This document shows, piece after piece, positions 11,540-24,780 of a stretch of 64,000 nt of DNA. The first letter of the stretch is position 1; every line of letters starts with the position of its first letter. Location: positions 44,777,574-44,841,573 of the forward strand of contig OX578278.1 in assembly GCA_951217055.1 (NCBI GenBank), given 5' to 3'. The notes under the pieces were generated by a model. The model saw only the letters and a program-made list of their open reading frames with translations, ran no database searches and was not told the DNA's origin. The DNA comes from Gerris lacustris (Eukaryota; Arthropoda; Insecta; Hemiptera; Gerridae). A program made the position numbers and the translations under genes.

Positions 11540-14500
11540 TTTAACTCTAGATTAGCACTAGGAGGCCGCTTCAGAAATTTTTTAAATCACGAGATGTCGA
11601 ACCTATTGCAGGGATCATTCTCAAGGGTTGTTCGAGATTCATCAGCAACCGACACGGCTGATTAGCATTTTTCAAAATCTTGGTATAAGGTTGTATCTGA
11701 AGAAAACCTTTATAACCACCCTAAGGATAGACCAGTGTCGGGCTTGTCTACTTTCACTTTATTAAAATAAAATAGAATTATAAGGAAATTTATAAAATTA
11801 AAAGAAAAAATTATTTGGGAAAGAAAAGGTTAGAGTATGTGTGGGATAGATAGAGAGTGGACAGACAAACAACATCATTTACTTGTACTGGATTGGATGG
11901 ATTATATCTATTAGAACTTACTCGGAAAGGGGGAGGCTTGGCTAAACCTATGATCTCACAACTTTTTACGCGAGACTTGGCTTATATTTACATAAGTGTT
12001 TTTGTTGGGATTTCACTCCTTATTGAAAGTAAATTTGAATACATAATAATACAAGAAAATATTGATTAGATATAAAAGATAAGAGAAGTATAGGATATAA
12101 TAGGATGATAAAGAAAGATATTGGCAGGAAATAAAAGGAAATAAATAGTAATACGGAATAATATCCATTGTTTAGAAGAAGAGGTTTGAAACGCAGAGGC
12201 AAGCTAGGAAACGTGGTGGGTTCAAATTTAACTAAACAACTATCTCTTGTACGTGTGTGGACGAACGGGAAGTGTTTGTTTACAATCTTCAAGCTCAATA
12301 GTCAATCCAGTATAAAATTTTATTAATGAGAGAAAAATATTACTTTAGTTTTGACGTTCTCTACTAGGTAGTGCTAGTTATATTTTTTTAAATATTAGAA
12401 TTGATGGTATTTTTACTACGTTTTTATTAGCTTGCTTTCTTGTTTGTTTGTTTGTTTAATTGTTTGTTTGTTTGTTTGTCCGGTACAAATCTGGCAATCG
12501 ATCTGGCTCTCTAGATGGTTGTCATTTATGTGAAGTAAATAAATTTTGTATTTTTAGTATTATTTTTAGTAAATAAACTTTTTTTTTTTTTCACTAACAT
12601 TATATATTATATAATAATAACAATTATATTATCAACATTACATACGATTCAACAAAAAATTTAAAAACGTAGTATATAAAAAGATCTTTTTATCTTGTAA
12701 TTATTATTAGATTTGAGAGAAGCAAAGAAACAGATTTTTCTAGATTTGTTCATTTTTTCTTTTTTTGTATATTAAACTCTACCTACATACATAATTTAAA
12801 GTTTTTAGGATTGCGTGAAGTGCCCTAGAATGAATCAATAGATCAGTAAGAAATACCAAAACTTAGGCTCTTATATCTTATAAGTTATGAACCAATATGG
12901 CTAGAGGTGTGAAATTTTTATTAACTTAATACTTCAATTTTCAGAGATCTATAACATTTTTAACTGAAAATATCAAGAATTTTAATTTAGTTTTATTCAT
13001 TCCAGACTAAGTGAGGTTAAAATTTATTACGAAGAGTTAACGTGACGTTGTCTATAAAAGTATATACTCGTAATGACTATACATATGTTTTGATTGCTCC
13101 GTAGTAAAAATGTATTTTTTCCTTGTTAGTGCATTCTTTTACGAAGCGTGTTTAATAAATAAATAAATTATAAAATATTTACTCCGAAATTATCCAATAT
13201 ACCCTTCCAAAAATGTAATTCAAAAGCTCCAATCCTTTACAAAATATCACAAAAATTATGAAAGGCACAAACTATCCCCACTCAAAATAACATTATGGCT
13301 CCGGTATACACAAAAATAATTTGTTACTTATGCCAATAAATAACTTGTTAAAAAAAAAAAGTGTGGTTCTTATTTATTTTTAAATATAATAATATTTACA
13401 CATGAAATCTGAGTCAATGACTCAGGAATAAATTTAACTAGAGTCTTGACATTTTTCAGTTCGTCTTAATGGTGCAATGAGTTAAAATCTTGATTCCAGT
13501 TTCTCTTAAAACTTAATCCTTTCAACTTTAGTATAGAATATTCGGATAAAACAGTAATATATTTTAATACAAACGGGGTAGCCATTGTATCAATATCACG
13601 TTTAAATATACACCTTTCAACACAACTTACTTTAGAGTCTGCTCTCTGTTGTCATAAGACTTTTTTTTTTAAAGACCTTTATTTAAAATTCTATAATTAT
13701 CATTATTATTTTCACTTTATAAAATGAACAAAATACTTTATATGGACTTATATGAGCGCCAGAGAATTGTTTTTAACATTTTATAAATCCAGTACAACAA
13801 AAATGTGTTGCTTTTGTTATAAATAAAAATGGTCAACTTCTCGGAATTATTTTTTGGAGCCAGTTTTTATTTTTTATCCGATATCAATAGAAATTGCTAC
13901 ATTATGGAAAACATTTTTTAGGGGGTTTTTGTATAAGGACCTAAAAAATTAACTTTTCCATTTGGACTGATGATATTCTCAAAAAAAGTTTTTTTGTTAG
14001 TTTTCAATCCTTATCTTAATCTTTTTTTAACATCGAAGTTGCTTAAAAATCAATAAGTAAAAAAAAAAAAAAAAAAAAAAATACTATTATCCTAATGGAC
14101 TCATTTTGTTCTAGTTATTTTGTGTTTTTTTTTTCTCTTGAACTTTTTAGCTTTTATTCTGAATGAAGAGGAGTTGGAAGTTCTACTGTGATTTTTTTTT
14201 TTTTCTTCTTCTAAAGGACTAAACTAAATGATAAATCTAGCTAGGAGGATGAGAAAGAAGGAGAGAAACATGTCCGGTTGCATTTATCTTGGGTTGGAGA
14301 TAGCTTCTCTTGAGAACAGGAGGCGCTAAGGGAGGGAAAGTCTTCGCTATCCTTTAGAACCGGCAGCCTTTAAACTCAATGCTTCTGTAGAGACGTAGGG
14401 GGGAACAGGCCCTTCTAAAAGGCTTCTCTAAGCTCCCTAAAAACGATAAGAGATGGCCCTCTAGGCCTTATCAGCATTATTCAACCCCACTCTCCTTTCT

Positions 14501-15470
14501 CCCTTTCCCTTAGCCCTCTATCTTCTATAAAACACTCCTTCTTCTTCTCCGCTGATTAAATAATAAGTTTTCTCATTCTATTAGGAGGAAAGAGGTCCTA
14601 ATTAAGGATGGACCGAAGGGCATGTCCCATAGGATTCGGACGGAACCCCACGTGCAAGCGATTTGGGCTCTGATTTCGGCCCTAGCTAAGATATATAGCA
14701 GGTCATTAGAATCGGCTTTAAACCTTACTATCTTACTTTGAAAAAAAAAGCATAATAGATTGCCTCTGTAGCAAGCTAAAATTAAAATTTAACTTTAAGA
14801 GTTTAAATTAATGGACATTTATCATTAAGGAGATGATGAATAATGTTCATTTATTAACTTCTAACTATCTATAAATTATTATTAAACTACACCATTAAAA
14901 TTATAATTAAAACTAACAACTCTCTATATTTTTTTTCTTGATTTATAAAATAATCAATTTTAAGGAGCACTGCTAAAAAGTAGCAATTAATTAAAAAAAT
15001 AATCGTTTTTTTCAGTAATCAGAGACCTATCCTTGAGTTTTAAATAAAAACAAAAATAATAAAATTATTATTTCTAATGATAAAATGAATAGGTACATAG
15101 TTATTAGTTTTAGTTTATATACGCTATTCATAACCATTGACTTATTATTTTTATTGTTATAGTCCTATATCTCCATTTTTGTACACCATAATCTCAAATA
15201 TAGATTTTTCATAGAAAATGGACTTGTTTCATTGGTATTTGAATGAACTACATTTATATTTTTCAATCATTATTGTCAGAATCACTTAATAGAAAGAGTC
15301 TTCAAGTTAGTGTGGCACATAGCTTCCTCTCGTCCTTTGATACAAATAAGGGAGGAGCTTAAGAAATTAAAAGATTTTTTTTTATTTTTCTCAAATGTTT
15401 TTTGTTCCTTTACATTAATAATAGAATTTATTAGACAAAAAATAGTGTGCATGCTCATGTTATGAAATAT
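11540..15470. other. No gene recognised
   Basis: Mostly AT-rich spacer with short homopolymers (A-run near 14059-14081). A GC-richer patch at about 14230-14720 contains a TATA-like tctataaaacac at about 14520 but no recognisable exon, and I cannot assign a role to it. Confidence 0.5.
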
Positions 15471-15479
15471 TTTAAAAAA

Positions 15480-15770
15480 TATTGAATGAATGGTCGCAGG
15501 AGCATGAAGTAACGGGATCCCACTGGAAATTTAAAGTTTGGTAATTTTGACCTGTTTAGATTCCCAGTGGGGCCACACATATTTTTAAGCAATATTAAAT
15601 CTGTGCAGACGATTAAATTAATGTTTGAAGTAGTGGAGAAAAAAAAATCGTTGTACAGAATGATCACAATGCTTCCGTTACTTTCGGCAAGCTCGGAAGC
15701 AAAAAAAAATAAATAAATAAAGTTTTTAGGACGCAGCACGTACCAGAAAAGTTTCATTCTGATGTAAGGT
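15480..15770. repeat. Dispersed repeat shared with 46280-46760
   Basis: Blocks such as 'cccagtggggccacac', 'tttttaagcaatattaaa' and 'gatcacaatgcttccg' recur in the same order near 46310-46720 (cccactgg.., tttttaagcaacattaaa, gatcacaatgcatccg). The copies are diverged and have no coding potential. Confidence 0.55.
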
Positions 15771-15839
15771 TCTAATGTCGTCGTTCATACTTATAAAAAG
15801 TTCTTACGGATATTTAATATTTGGCGTAACAGTCCTTGG

Positions 15840-15990
15840 AAGGCTTAAGGTTACCAAAGGGCGTATGTTCACCCAGCATCGCACTAGTGTGTGTACACTA
15901 TTGTGATCCAGGGTGAACACCGAGCCCAAGGCGGGATTCGAACCCGGAGCTCCTACTCCCAAAGTATGAATGACTGCAATATGCTAGCAG
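15840..15990 (-). repeat. tRNA-derived SINE family 2, partial copy
   Basis: On the minus strand a B box (ggttcgaatcccgcc) is followed by ctcggtgttcaccctgg, as in the copies at 26094-26457 and 37620-37760. It is truncated or diverged upstream. Confidence 0.6.
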
Positions 15991-16145
15991 GGATCCCGGA
16001 CCTTATTTACTGGGTCGATAATATACCAATGAAATAAGTCAAAAACCGTGTTAATGCAAGTATTAATTTTAGGGTTAAATATTAATTCCTCTAAAAATTA
16101 ACTTGATTTAATATCAAAGATGATATTCATATAATATCATCTTTA

Positions 16146-16460
16146 GTGTGTGTGTGTGTAAACTTAGTAAGAGTGAATTCTGGATATCGAATGACAGACA
16201 TCAAAAACATAATAACGTCTAGTTTTCCCAATGTTCTAGAAACTGATCATATATTTGATGTTGATAATTATGAACCACTACACTCGTGCCAAAAAAGTAG
16301 GAAATTGGACCTCTTAGAAAACTTAAAAATTCAAAGAGCTATCCAAGACACAAATATAGCATGTTTTAATGAAACATCTAATCTTAACAACTCTGCTCTT
16401 GTAAAACCAATATTTTTTATTTTTTTAAAAATAATTTCTGGTTCTTGTAGGGTATTTTAG
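16146..16460 (+). pseudogene. C-terminal tail of a Penelope-like polyprotein
   Basis: A 104-codon open frame contains LHSCQKSRKLDLLENLKIQR followed by AIQDTNIACFNE and later NSALVKPIF. In Penelope-like elements the segment after the GIY-YIG endonuclease typically reads L...KSRKLD.LE..EI.K......CLN.Q, which this matches well. The RT and endonuclease cores are absent, and the ATG used by the frame (in a GT repeat) is fortuitous. It is a non-functional C-terminal fragment of about 90 residues. Confidence 0.55.
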
Positions 16461-16711
16461 TTGTAGTGATATAAGGAATAATTGTTTAGCTATAAGCAGT
16501 TAGAAAACAAAATTTCTAAGAAATAACCATACCTTTACTGTGGATCTCTTTTCCTTTTTGGATCTCAACTCCATATCCCTTACCTTGCTCCTACCGTAAT
16601 CCTTCTACCCACACAGCCTTAGTCTATCCCCCCCCCCCTTGTACTGTTAGTTTATTATGTTTATCATAATAGCTCAGTACAGAATTCACTCTTACTAAGT
16701 TAACGCACACA

Positions 16712-16740
16712 CTGAAGATGATATTATATGTCGAAACGCG
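16712..16740 (+). ncRNA. Hammerhead-like core remnant of a Penelope-type element
   Basis: The string CTGAAGATG, a short AT-rich inverted stretch, then GTCGAAACGCG resembles the CUGANGA..stem..GAAA core of the hammerhead ribozymes reported in Penelope-like elements. The U-to-A change in CUGAUGA would abolish catalysis if the assignment is right. It sits at the expected 3' position. Confidence 0.35.
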
Positions 16741-16799
16741 TTTGTGAGTTTTAATAAAAATAAATGTAGTGACAATATTGTAGTGTTCTTCCTACCAAC

Positions 16800-17880
16800 C
16801 TCTCTAGTCATAATTATGAAGTGGTACCACAAAATCTCAGTCAAAACAACACATTATTTGTTTAACCAGTTCAATAAATTTTAATTACGATCCTAAGGTG
16901 TTTTTGTTGATATTATTCAGATTGTGAATTGGAATATTTCATACTGAAGACTTAAATAAAAGTAGTTAATGTATACGATTTCTAAACTTTCCTTCTTTCC
17001 AGTGAGAAGCAAAAAAAGTATAACATTATATAAAAATGAAGGATGAAGTATTGGCATTATTATGCAACATCAGGTTCTTCCATTAGGCTAAACTAATACC
17101 AAACACCTAGGCTTTTAGCATAATCCTTTAAGCTCTCTTTACTGGAAGCATTAATAATTCATAAACGCTCAACAATTTTTTAAATTTTTAAATAAAAAAT
17201 ACTCTAGAACATTGTTATTGAAGAACATTTAATGTATAATTACTTCACAAGGAAAGTAAATTGTATTAAACAATTCTCTATTGAAACTAATATAATAAAT
17301 ATTTCTTTATTTACGATTGTGACATCATAAAACATTTTATTAGTAACATTTACAATTAATATATTGACTTAAGTAAATTTAAATAATTTTTTCTTACTTT
17401 TTGAAACCTCACACTATAATTATCTACAAAATTAAAATGACCGAAGTATACATTAATGTAGAAAAATTACACTATTTATATAATACATCATATATTTATA
17501 TATCATATATTTATTTATTACATTTAGATAAATAATTGTAATATCTCACTTATAGATTTGAGATTATTCGCATTAATCTAACCTTTTATTTAATTAAATT
17601 TTAGTTTAAAAAAGTAACATCTAAGAATTACACATTTTAATAACTTACACACACATCTTATTTATACTCATATTATTTTATTTTTGAAATGAAACTTCTT
17701 TAGCCGGGGTAGAGTAAATTTGCTTGAATGAAATTGACATTGGGAAACGAAGTTCGCGTTTCGAGACTCAGTCAAGTGAAACAATTTTTATGTGATATTA
17801 ACGAAATTGCAAGTTTTTGTTATAAGACTTTTGTGATGGATATTTTAATCGACCCGGCAGTTGATTTACCTGTAAAGGAC
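16800..17880. other. No gene recognised
   Basis: AT-rich spacer with scattered short direct repeats (tatatcatatatttat near 17490). No coding or RNA gene seen. Confidence 0.6.
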
Positions 17881-17884
17881 TCTT

Positions 17885-17965
17885 CCCCCTGGACAAGTCT
17901 CGAACCCTTGATCCCTGGATTGAGAATCTCACGTGCTAACCACTATACCACGGGAGTAGTTAATT
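17885..17965 (-). repeat. tRNA-like sequence (pseudo-tRNA or SINE head)
   Basis: On the minus strand cccgtggtatagtggttagc is a good A box and gggttcgagac a good B box, with correct spacing. The anticodon stem pairs poorly and the acceptor stem has a mismatch, so a functional tRNA is unlikely. The remainder to 17700 may be SINE body. Confidence 0.55.
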
Positions 17966-18024
17966 TATTCTGTATACAGAATTGGTATATAAGGGTATTA
18001 TTATAACAATTAATATATATACAT

Positions 18025-18180
18025 AGGTAGAACTGCACAGGTAACCATACAGGTTTACCGGAGAATGTGTGTCATCCTAACTGTGTAGTTATGTCGTAAC
18101 TTTATTACACACACACCCCAGTTTACCTGTCAGGTATACTGTATACTTCAACGAGTATGGCCATATGGCTCTTGGATACC
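18025..18180. mobile_element. Short MITE, diverged copy of the 21203-21371 family
   Basis: It shares acaggtaa.., taactgtgtagttat.., ..gtttacctgt, the ggtatac..caacg segment and the terminal tatggccat with the copy at 21203-21371. The left terminus is degraded. Confidence 0.6.
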
Positions 18181-18970
18181 AAGACATCCTATACTATTCC
18201 ATATTTTTCTAACCTTAGCCGGTTGGTAAATGTCAATCATTTCCTTTACTTCACTTTTTCATCCCATTATTCAACCGAATCCCGGGTAATCAATCCTCTT
18301 ATATTACTACATCCAAGGCATACTTTTCTTTTTTCCTCGCTCTTAGCCTTTGCTATATGTCTTAACCCGTATTTGTGTTGAGAGAAAGTCACATTCAAAG
18401 AGTGTCTACAATATATAGGTACAAAGGCTGTGTAGTTCAACAACGATCTAAATTTGTTTGATGTTAATATTCCCCTCATATTTAAAATTGCCACTTTTAT
18501 AAAGGTTTGTTTTATTTCTCGATTAAGTCGCAATACAATGTTTTATTGTTCTATTCTTTTTTTTACAAACATTATATTTGACTAATGAAATAAATAAAAA
18601 TATTAGGTCGAATCTTTATGTTTTTTTATACGTTCTATTCGAATAAATAAAAAAATAAATGTATAGGTGTAGGGTTTTAATGTATATATCTGTTATGTAT
18701 AGGTATATTGGTGTGTTATTTTTTTTGTCTTTCTTTTGAATCAAATACATATAAAAACAGTGTTCTATAATAACGGTATCCCGGAATGAAAGCGGTAGAC
18801 TTTGACCAGTCGAGCGTTGCTTGTCCAATATTGGCCCTGCGACCATATGGGACGCCATATTTCTCGTGTCCCTTTTATTTTTTTTAGAAATATAGGGGTT
18901 CCATCTCTAATATATTTTCACATGACATATTTTCTACCTTTAGGGCATCCCTTTTATTTTAATCACATTA

Positions 18971-20180
<1,210 letters not shown>

Positions 20181-20189
20181 GGATCCGTA

Positions 20190-20720
20190 TACAATTAAGG
20201 ATCTTCTTAAGAAAAATTTACGCAAATCAAGATTAAATTATGAAGATTTTTGCTCCGTTATTTATTTGTGGGTGCGAAGCCATAATTAATCCTACCAGTT
20301 CAGAGGCGATAGAAGAAATAGCGTGGTTAAAATCTTGTAATGCTAGCGAACTTAACTCCTGGTATTTATTTTCATGAAATCATAAGGTCAAGTGTGTGAG
20401 ATTGATCTAAGAAAGAAAATCGATCTTATTTTAAAATAAGGAAGCAACAAATTTAGGATAGCCTGTGCCAGCGATTTTGTCAGGAGTACTTAAGACAACC
20501 GGTCCAGTGGCGAAACAGTGAAGGAGGAAGATCTTGTACAACTGGAGTAGGATTACTAAAATATTGGATTAGCCACAAGCGAGGATTGAAGAGCTAGTTC
20601 TGATAAAGATTGAGAAATGCGGTTGGTTAAGTTTAAAATTGAGATGGGACAAGTCGTCAGTACAAAGGATCTATCCACTTGAGCTAGGTCAAGTCCCCAT
20701 TAGCATTGACTTGGCGGGAG
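20190..20720 (+). pseudogene. LTR-retrotransposon integrase C-terminal region, degraded
   Basis: Read across frameshifts, the plus strand gives LRKNLRKSRLNYEDFCSVI, then CEAIINPTSSEAIEE, later VKEEDLVQLE, then ARIEELVLIKIEK and SSVQRIYPLEL. This is the order found at the end of LTR-element pol: (K.LLRK.L....L.YE.F.TVL.E.E..IN..P), (V..GD.V....), (GRI.E...G.D) and (RP.Q..YPLE). It resembles the BEL/Pao or Ty3-type tail; I cannot separate these without alignment. At least three frameshifts or stops are present, so it is inactive. The DDE core of integrase upstream of 20190 is not recognisable. No LTRs were identified. Confidence 0.6.
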
Positions 20721-20737
20721 TATGTAGAAATACTTGT

Positions 20738-20815
20738 TTATTGTATTTGTTTTTTGTATTTGTTTATTGTATTTATTGTATTTGTTGTTTATTACTATTT
20801 TTGTATTGTCCATAC
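20738..20815. repeat. Imperfect TTGTATTTGT simple repeat
   Basis: Repeated ttgtatttgttt/ttattgtatt units directly after the integrase relic. Confidence 0.85.
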
Positions 20816-21202
20816 AAATTTGATTAACAGCTAAAGAGTGTATTGGACTTTTCTGTTGCAACCCTAGCTATAGAACCTGGTCTTTTTTATAACAGTTTAT
20901 TAGTAAGGCTCCAATGTATTTATTGTGGTGCTTCCTCCTTCCTCACCACTAATCTACTTTTTAGGTAAATACATAGAAGGGGTGTGCTCTTAGCTCTGAA
21001 TATTTACACTTCATACCTACATACCTTATAAAAAACGAATTACTTAACTCATAAGAGTATTATATAATCAACCGAGACAAAACTCATTTACTTGACCCAA
21101 TAACCCCCGGTTTCAGTATAACTACAAATTAATTACTATATTAATAAATAAATTAATTTAATGACTATAGTATTAAATTTTGGTCGTATGTGTACGTTTG
21201 TT

Positions 21203-21371
21203 AAGGTGGCCATACATGTTGCTGTAAACTAAGAGGTAAACTTTTACAGGTAAACTGGAACGGATGTGCTAGCCTAACTGCACAGTTATATAATAACTTA
21301 ATAGCACTCACGCTCTGGTTTACCTGTGCAGGTTTACCTCTTCGGTATACCACAACGTATATGGCCACCTT
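21203..21371. mobile_element. 169-bp palindromic MITE
   Basis: The ends are AAGGTGGCCATA and its complement. Inner inverted pairs (aagaggtaaac../..gtttacctctt and acaggtaaac../..gtttacctgt) make almost the whole element a hairpin. No clear target duplication and no coding capacity. A second copy lies at 18025-18180. Confidence 0.85.
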
Positions 21372-21461
21372 TTCACATCGTTAGGTAAGAATGACTGCCA
21401 GGCCGACCAAATCATGTCCTGAGTAGCCGACGACTTACTTCACTTACTCATCACCATACAT

Positions 21462-22076
21462 TTTTTACTTTCTCATATAAAGAGAAAGTATAGTGATGGC
21501 GCGAAAATTCGATTTTGAGATTTTGATGGATTTACACGTTTTGAGGTCCCCTGAGTCCAAAAAAGTGGTTTTTAAAAAAATGTCTGTCTGTCTGTCGTCT
21601 GTCGTCTGTGCAGACGCCTGGAGCCTAAACTACTGGGCCGATTTTGAAGAAATTTGGCATACAATGTCAGAAAAATCATACCCCGAGGCGAAATCGAGAA
21701 ATTAATTTTAGCTCCAAATTTAGGGGCGCTACCCTCCAAAAACTCTGAAAAAACGTGAAAAAAAATTATTTCTCGAAAACGGTTCCGACGATTTTGATTA
21801 AAAAATTCTAAAATATAGTCTATTTAAATACGAATCCAACGATATAAGCCGTTTTCCCGGAAAAAAGCTAGTTCCTAAGAAAAAAGCTTAAAACGCGGAC
21901 CGAGAGAGCCCGGGTTCGATTCCCCGCCCGGGAGAAGTTATTTTTATGATAAATTTGAATGAAATGCTCAATAATAATTAAATTTACATACGAAATCTAA
22001 TAAATGGAAAACACTGGGCTAAATAATTATGAACTCGTATATGAGAAAGTTTGTCTGAGTTGTCTCGGACCGATTT
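21462..22076 (+). repeat. Family X element, copy 3 (reference orientation)
   Basis: The best-preserved copy. The left end is ttttttactttctcatataa and the right end atgagaaagtttgtctgagt followed by tgtctcggaccgatt, so both ends carry ACTTTCTCATATA in opposite orientation. In order: gatggcgcgaaaattcgatt; ttacacgttttgaggtcccc; a TCTG/GTCTG tract; gcagacgcctggagcc; 'gccgattttgaagaaatttg'; ataccccgaggcgaaatcg; a tttctcgaaaacggttcc block; and a tRNA-like stretch with the B box gggttcgattcccc. No long coding frame. Confidence 0.92.
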
Positions 22077-24739
22077 TTTTCTCTCCTTTCCTGCAATTTA
22101 TATATATTACAAATAAGGTAGTAAAAATATATAGAATTTGTTTGAAAGTGTTGTCTTGGGAATAGGGTACTTTTACTTCTTATTTCCCTTTCCAACCTAA
22201 CTTTCAATTCCTTGGGGTTGCAGCAATTGCCACCGGGGAGAGCCTGTTGCTGAGTATCCTATCTTCCAAAGACTCCGAGATCCAAAAACAAACAGAATGT
22301 GTGTTAAAAGAATGTATCGATTTTCCTAGAAGATGATAGGTTTCAGTGAGACTCGTTTGATTGAACACTAATTACCATCATAATAATTAAGAAGTAACAT
22401 TTTTAAATGTGAGAGTAATGTGAAATTATCACATTATTAAAGAAGCGATATTGGATCGTTATCTAAATAGATTTTAAGAAGTAATTAGAATATTACTTTT
22501 TATTTATTTAAGTATATTTTGGCCATCATAAGCACCTATTTTGGATTATTAAAAAGACTAATGATCACAAATATTTTAATAGAAATAATCATAATAAAGA
22601 AAAATAGGTACAATTACTACACAAAAAAAAGTTATAATAGTGATATGAGTGATGAGCTATTATATAATATAAAAAATATAAAAATGATTGATAGTTAAAT
22701 TAAAATAGTTAAAAATGATTGACGCAATAGTTTAGTGCCGCGTAGAAGCATCATCGTCAGTTAACAATCTTTGAGCAACGTTTGGCACTGTTAGTTTATG
22801 GTGTGTCTAAAATTTATGTTGTTGTGTGTTAATTGTTATGTGTTAATTATTAATTATTTAGGGTTTAAGAATTAATTTTATTATTTATTGCTGATTAGAT
22901 TAACTGGTCTTGACTTGTTTTCAGACCCAAATCTGGTTGAGATGATAAGCTGTTAGGATAATGGCGTAATTGGATTTTACTTCATCACGTAAGCATGATT
23001 TTATGATTGTATTTATGTTATAATGGTCACTATTGTTCTATACGTACTCTTGAGTCTTTTCCTTAAACTTTTTTTTTTTATTTGATTCTCACGAAAATTT
23101 GAATCATCGTGAGGGTAACATGGTAGGTTCTCGATAGAATCTGCATCATACGTGCCACGTAAGCATGACCCGGAATGGGAGTAGATTTTTTTTACCTTAT
23201 GTTTCCTATTACGAGGGATTGTATACAATAAGGTAAAGTCCATCTGGTCTGTCCTGGCCCGTTCGAGCTATTGTACTACGGATTATTCCGTAACTTCTTT
23301 AGTTTGTTTTATAGTCTTACTTAGAAATTACAGCATCTTAACCTAGGAGTAGTTTTAATGTTTATTAATTTAATTAATATAAACCTTATTTCATATTACA
23401 TTCACAATTTTTGAATTGACTATGGTTGTCCAAAAAATTATTCTTATTAAGTGTTTGAAGTGTTGATAATACAAAAATATAATGATAAGGATTTATTTCG
23501 CAGTGATAATAAAGAACAAAATCGAACTATTATAATTTTTATCTTTTTCTCCAGATAAAAATGATGAAATTTTTATTTTTCGATTAGATAACTTCTTCTA
23601 GGAATATTTATTATGGAAAAGAAAGAAAAATTATAATAAAAACAGAATACATTACGTTTTATACTGTGTGAGGTATACATTTTCAATATAAGTTTGCTTA
23701 GGGAGGAAAAGGAGCATTTATTGTATTGGTAAGGGGTTTTCTCTAGTAAGAAGCCTGGCCTCACAGGGAATACAAAGTTGACCTAACTTTATCCGTGTCC
23801 CTAACAAATATAATGTTGTGGAAAATTCACTTTATAAACTCTCTCCACCTGTCGATTGTTTGCTTATTTATTATGGGCAACATTCGTTTCCTTAACTTTC
23901 ATAGTTTTCTTTCCTCCGTGAATAATAAGGCACGACCATAGTAAATTCTACTATCTTCAAGAAATTGCCTTCTTACATGTCTACGATTAAATTATAATGC
24001 GTTTCGATAAAGGCATTAATTTATGCAAGTAAAAATATTGGGTTGGCAACCTAATTTTAGCAAGGATTTAAATTTTATTCTAAAGGAAAAATGATACGAT
24101 TCTAACTTAGTAGTATATTTAATGTATACTTATATATCTGATATTCTAAAAATAATTTTGATTGGTCTTTATAAACTGTATTGAATGTTTACTTAGTTAA
24201 TAGCTAAACCTTTGTCGTTCGGTGTTCTTGAAAATCAACATGAAAAGGAGACGGGGAAGTTTAGCTTTTAGAAGTTTTCCATCTTTCTCTTTTAATTTTA
24301 ACTTTTCTACAACAGTGTGCTTTTCAATTCAGCATTTCTCCAAATTTATCTTTTATATTTCACCCTCGTAGTGTTTTTCTTTACATGTGGAGGGATGTAC
24401 AGAGTAGGTACATGCGCAGTGAAGATGAAGACCGTCAAGGAAAAAGAGAGACTTCCACTGCAGGAAATCCATTACTTAGTTGCCCTATTGTAAGGATTTG
24501 CTTCAATATGTCTTGGGTAGTGTATGTTTGAAGCACTTGTGTTTTGGGCTCGATTGTGTGTGTGCCTTTTCTGATTAAGAAAGTTACACAAAAGAGGATT
24601 TCTATGAGGCCGGTCCTTTCCCTCGGCAGCGCCTTGCTCAGACAAGTTATTCGACTATCTCGAGCTACGAGAAGTTTTCGGGGGGTCTAACTCGCTATTG
24701 AGGCCCCTCGGCACAATCAGAGGGCCCACTGTTCCAAAT

Positions 24740-24780
24740 CCCCCGACTCTATATAAACCCTGTTCGGAAACTGCGTTCGC
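24740..24780 (+). promoter_or_regulatory. TATA-like core promoter candidate in a GC-rich island
   Basis: The string ctctatataaaccctg stands in a GC-rich 400-bp patch and would place transcription start about 30 bp downstream, near aaactgcgttcg. The patch could be the first-exon region of a gene or an LTR; neither a coding exon nor LTR borders could be shown. Confidence 0.2.

Larger units (their letters stand above)
16129..16790 (+). mobile_element. Penelope-like retroelement, 3' portion with inverted terminal copy
   Basis: A roughly 50-bp segment around gtaagagtgaattctg at 16129-16183 recurs inverted at 16680-16730. Between them lies a frame resembling the end of a Penelope-type polyprotein (separate entry), then a non-coding stretch with a C-run, then a GAAACG-containing hairpin motif and an A/T-rich AATAAA-like end. 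Penelope-like elements often carry such inverted or direct terminal copies, which fits. The element is heavily truncated at its 5' side. Confidence 0.6.

Noticed and set aside
17885..17965. Functional tRNA gene on the minus strand
   Set aside because: A and B boxes are good, but the anticodon and acceptor stems pair poorly, so a pseudo-tRNA or SINE head is more likely.
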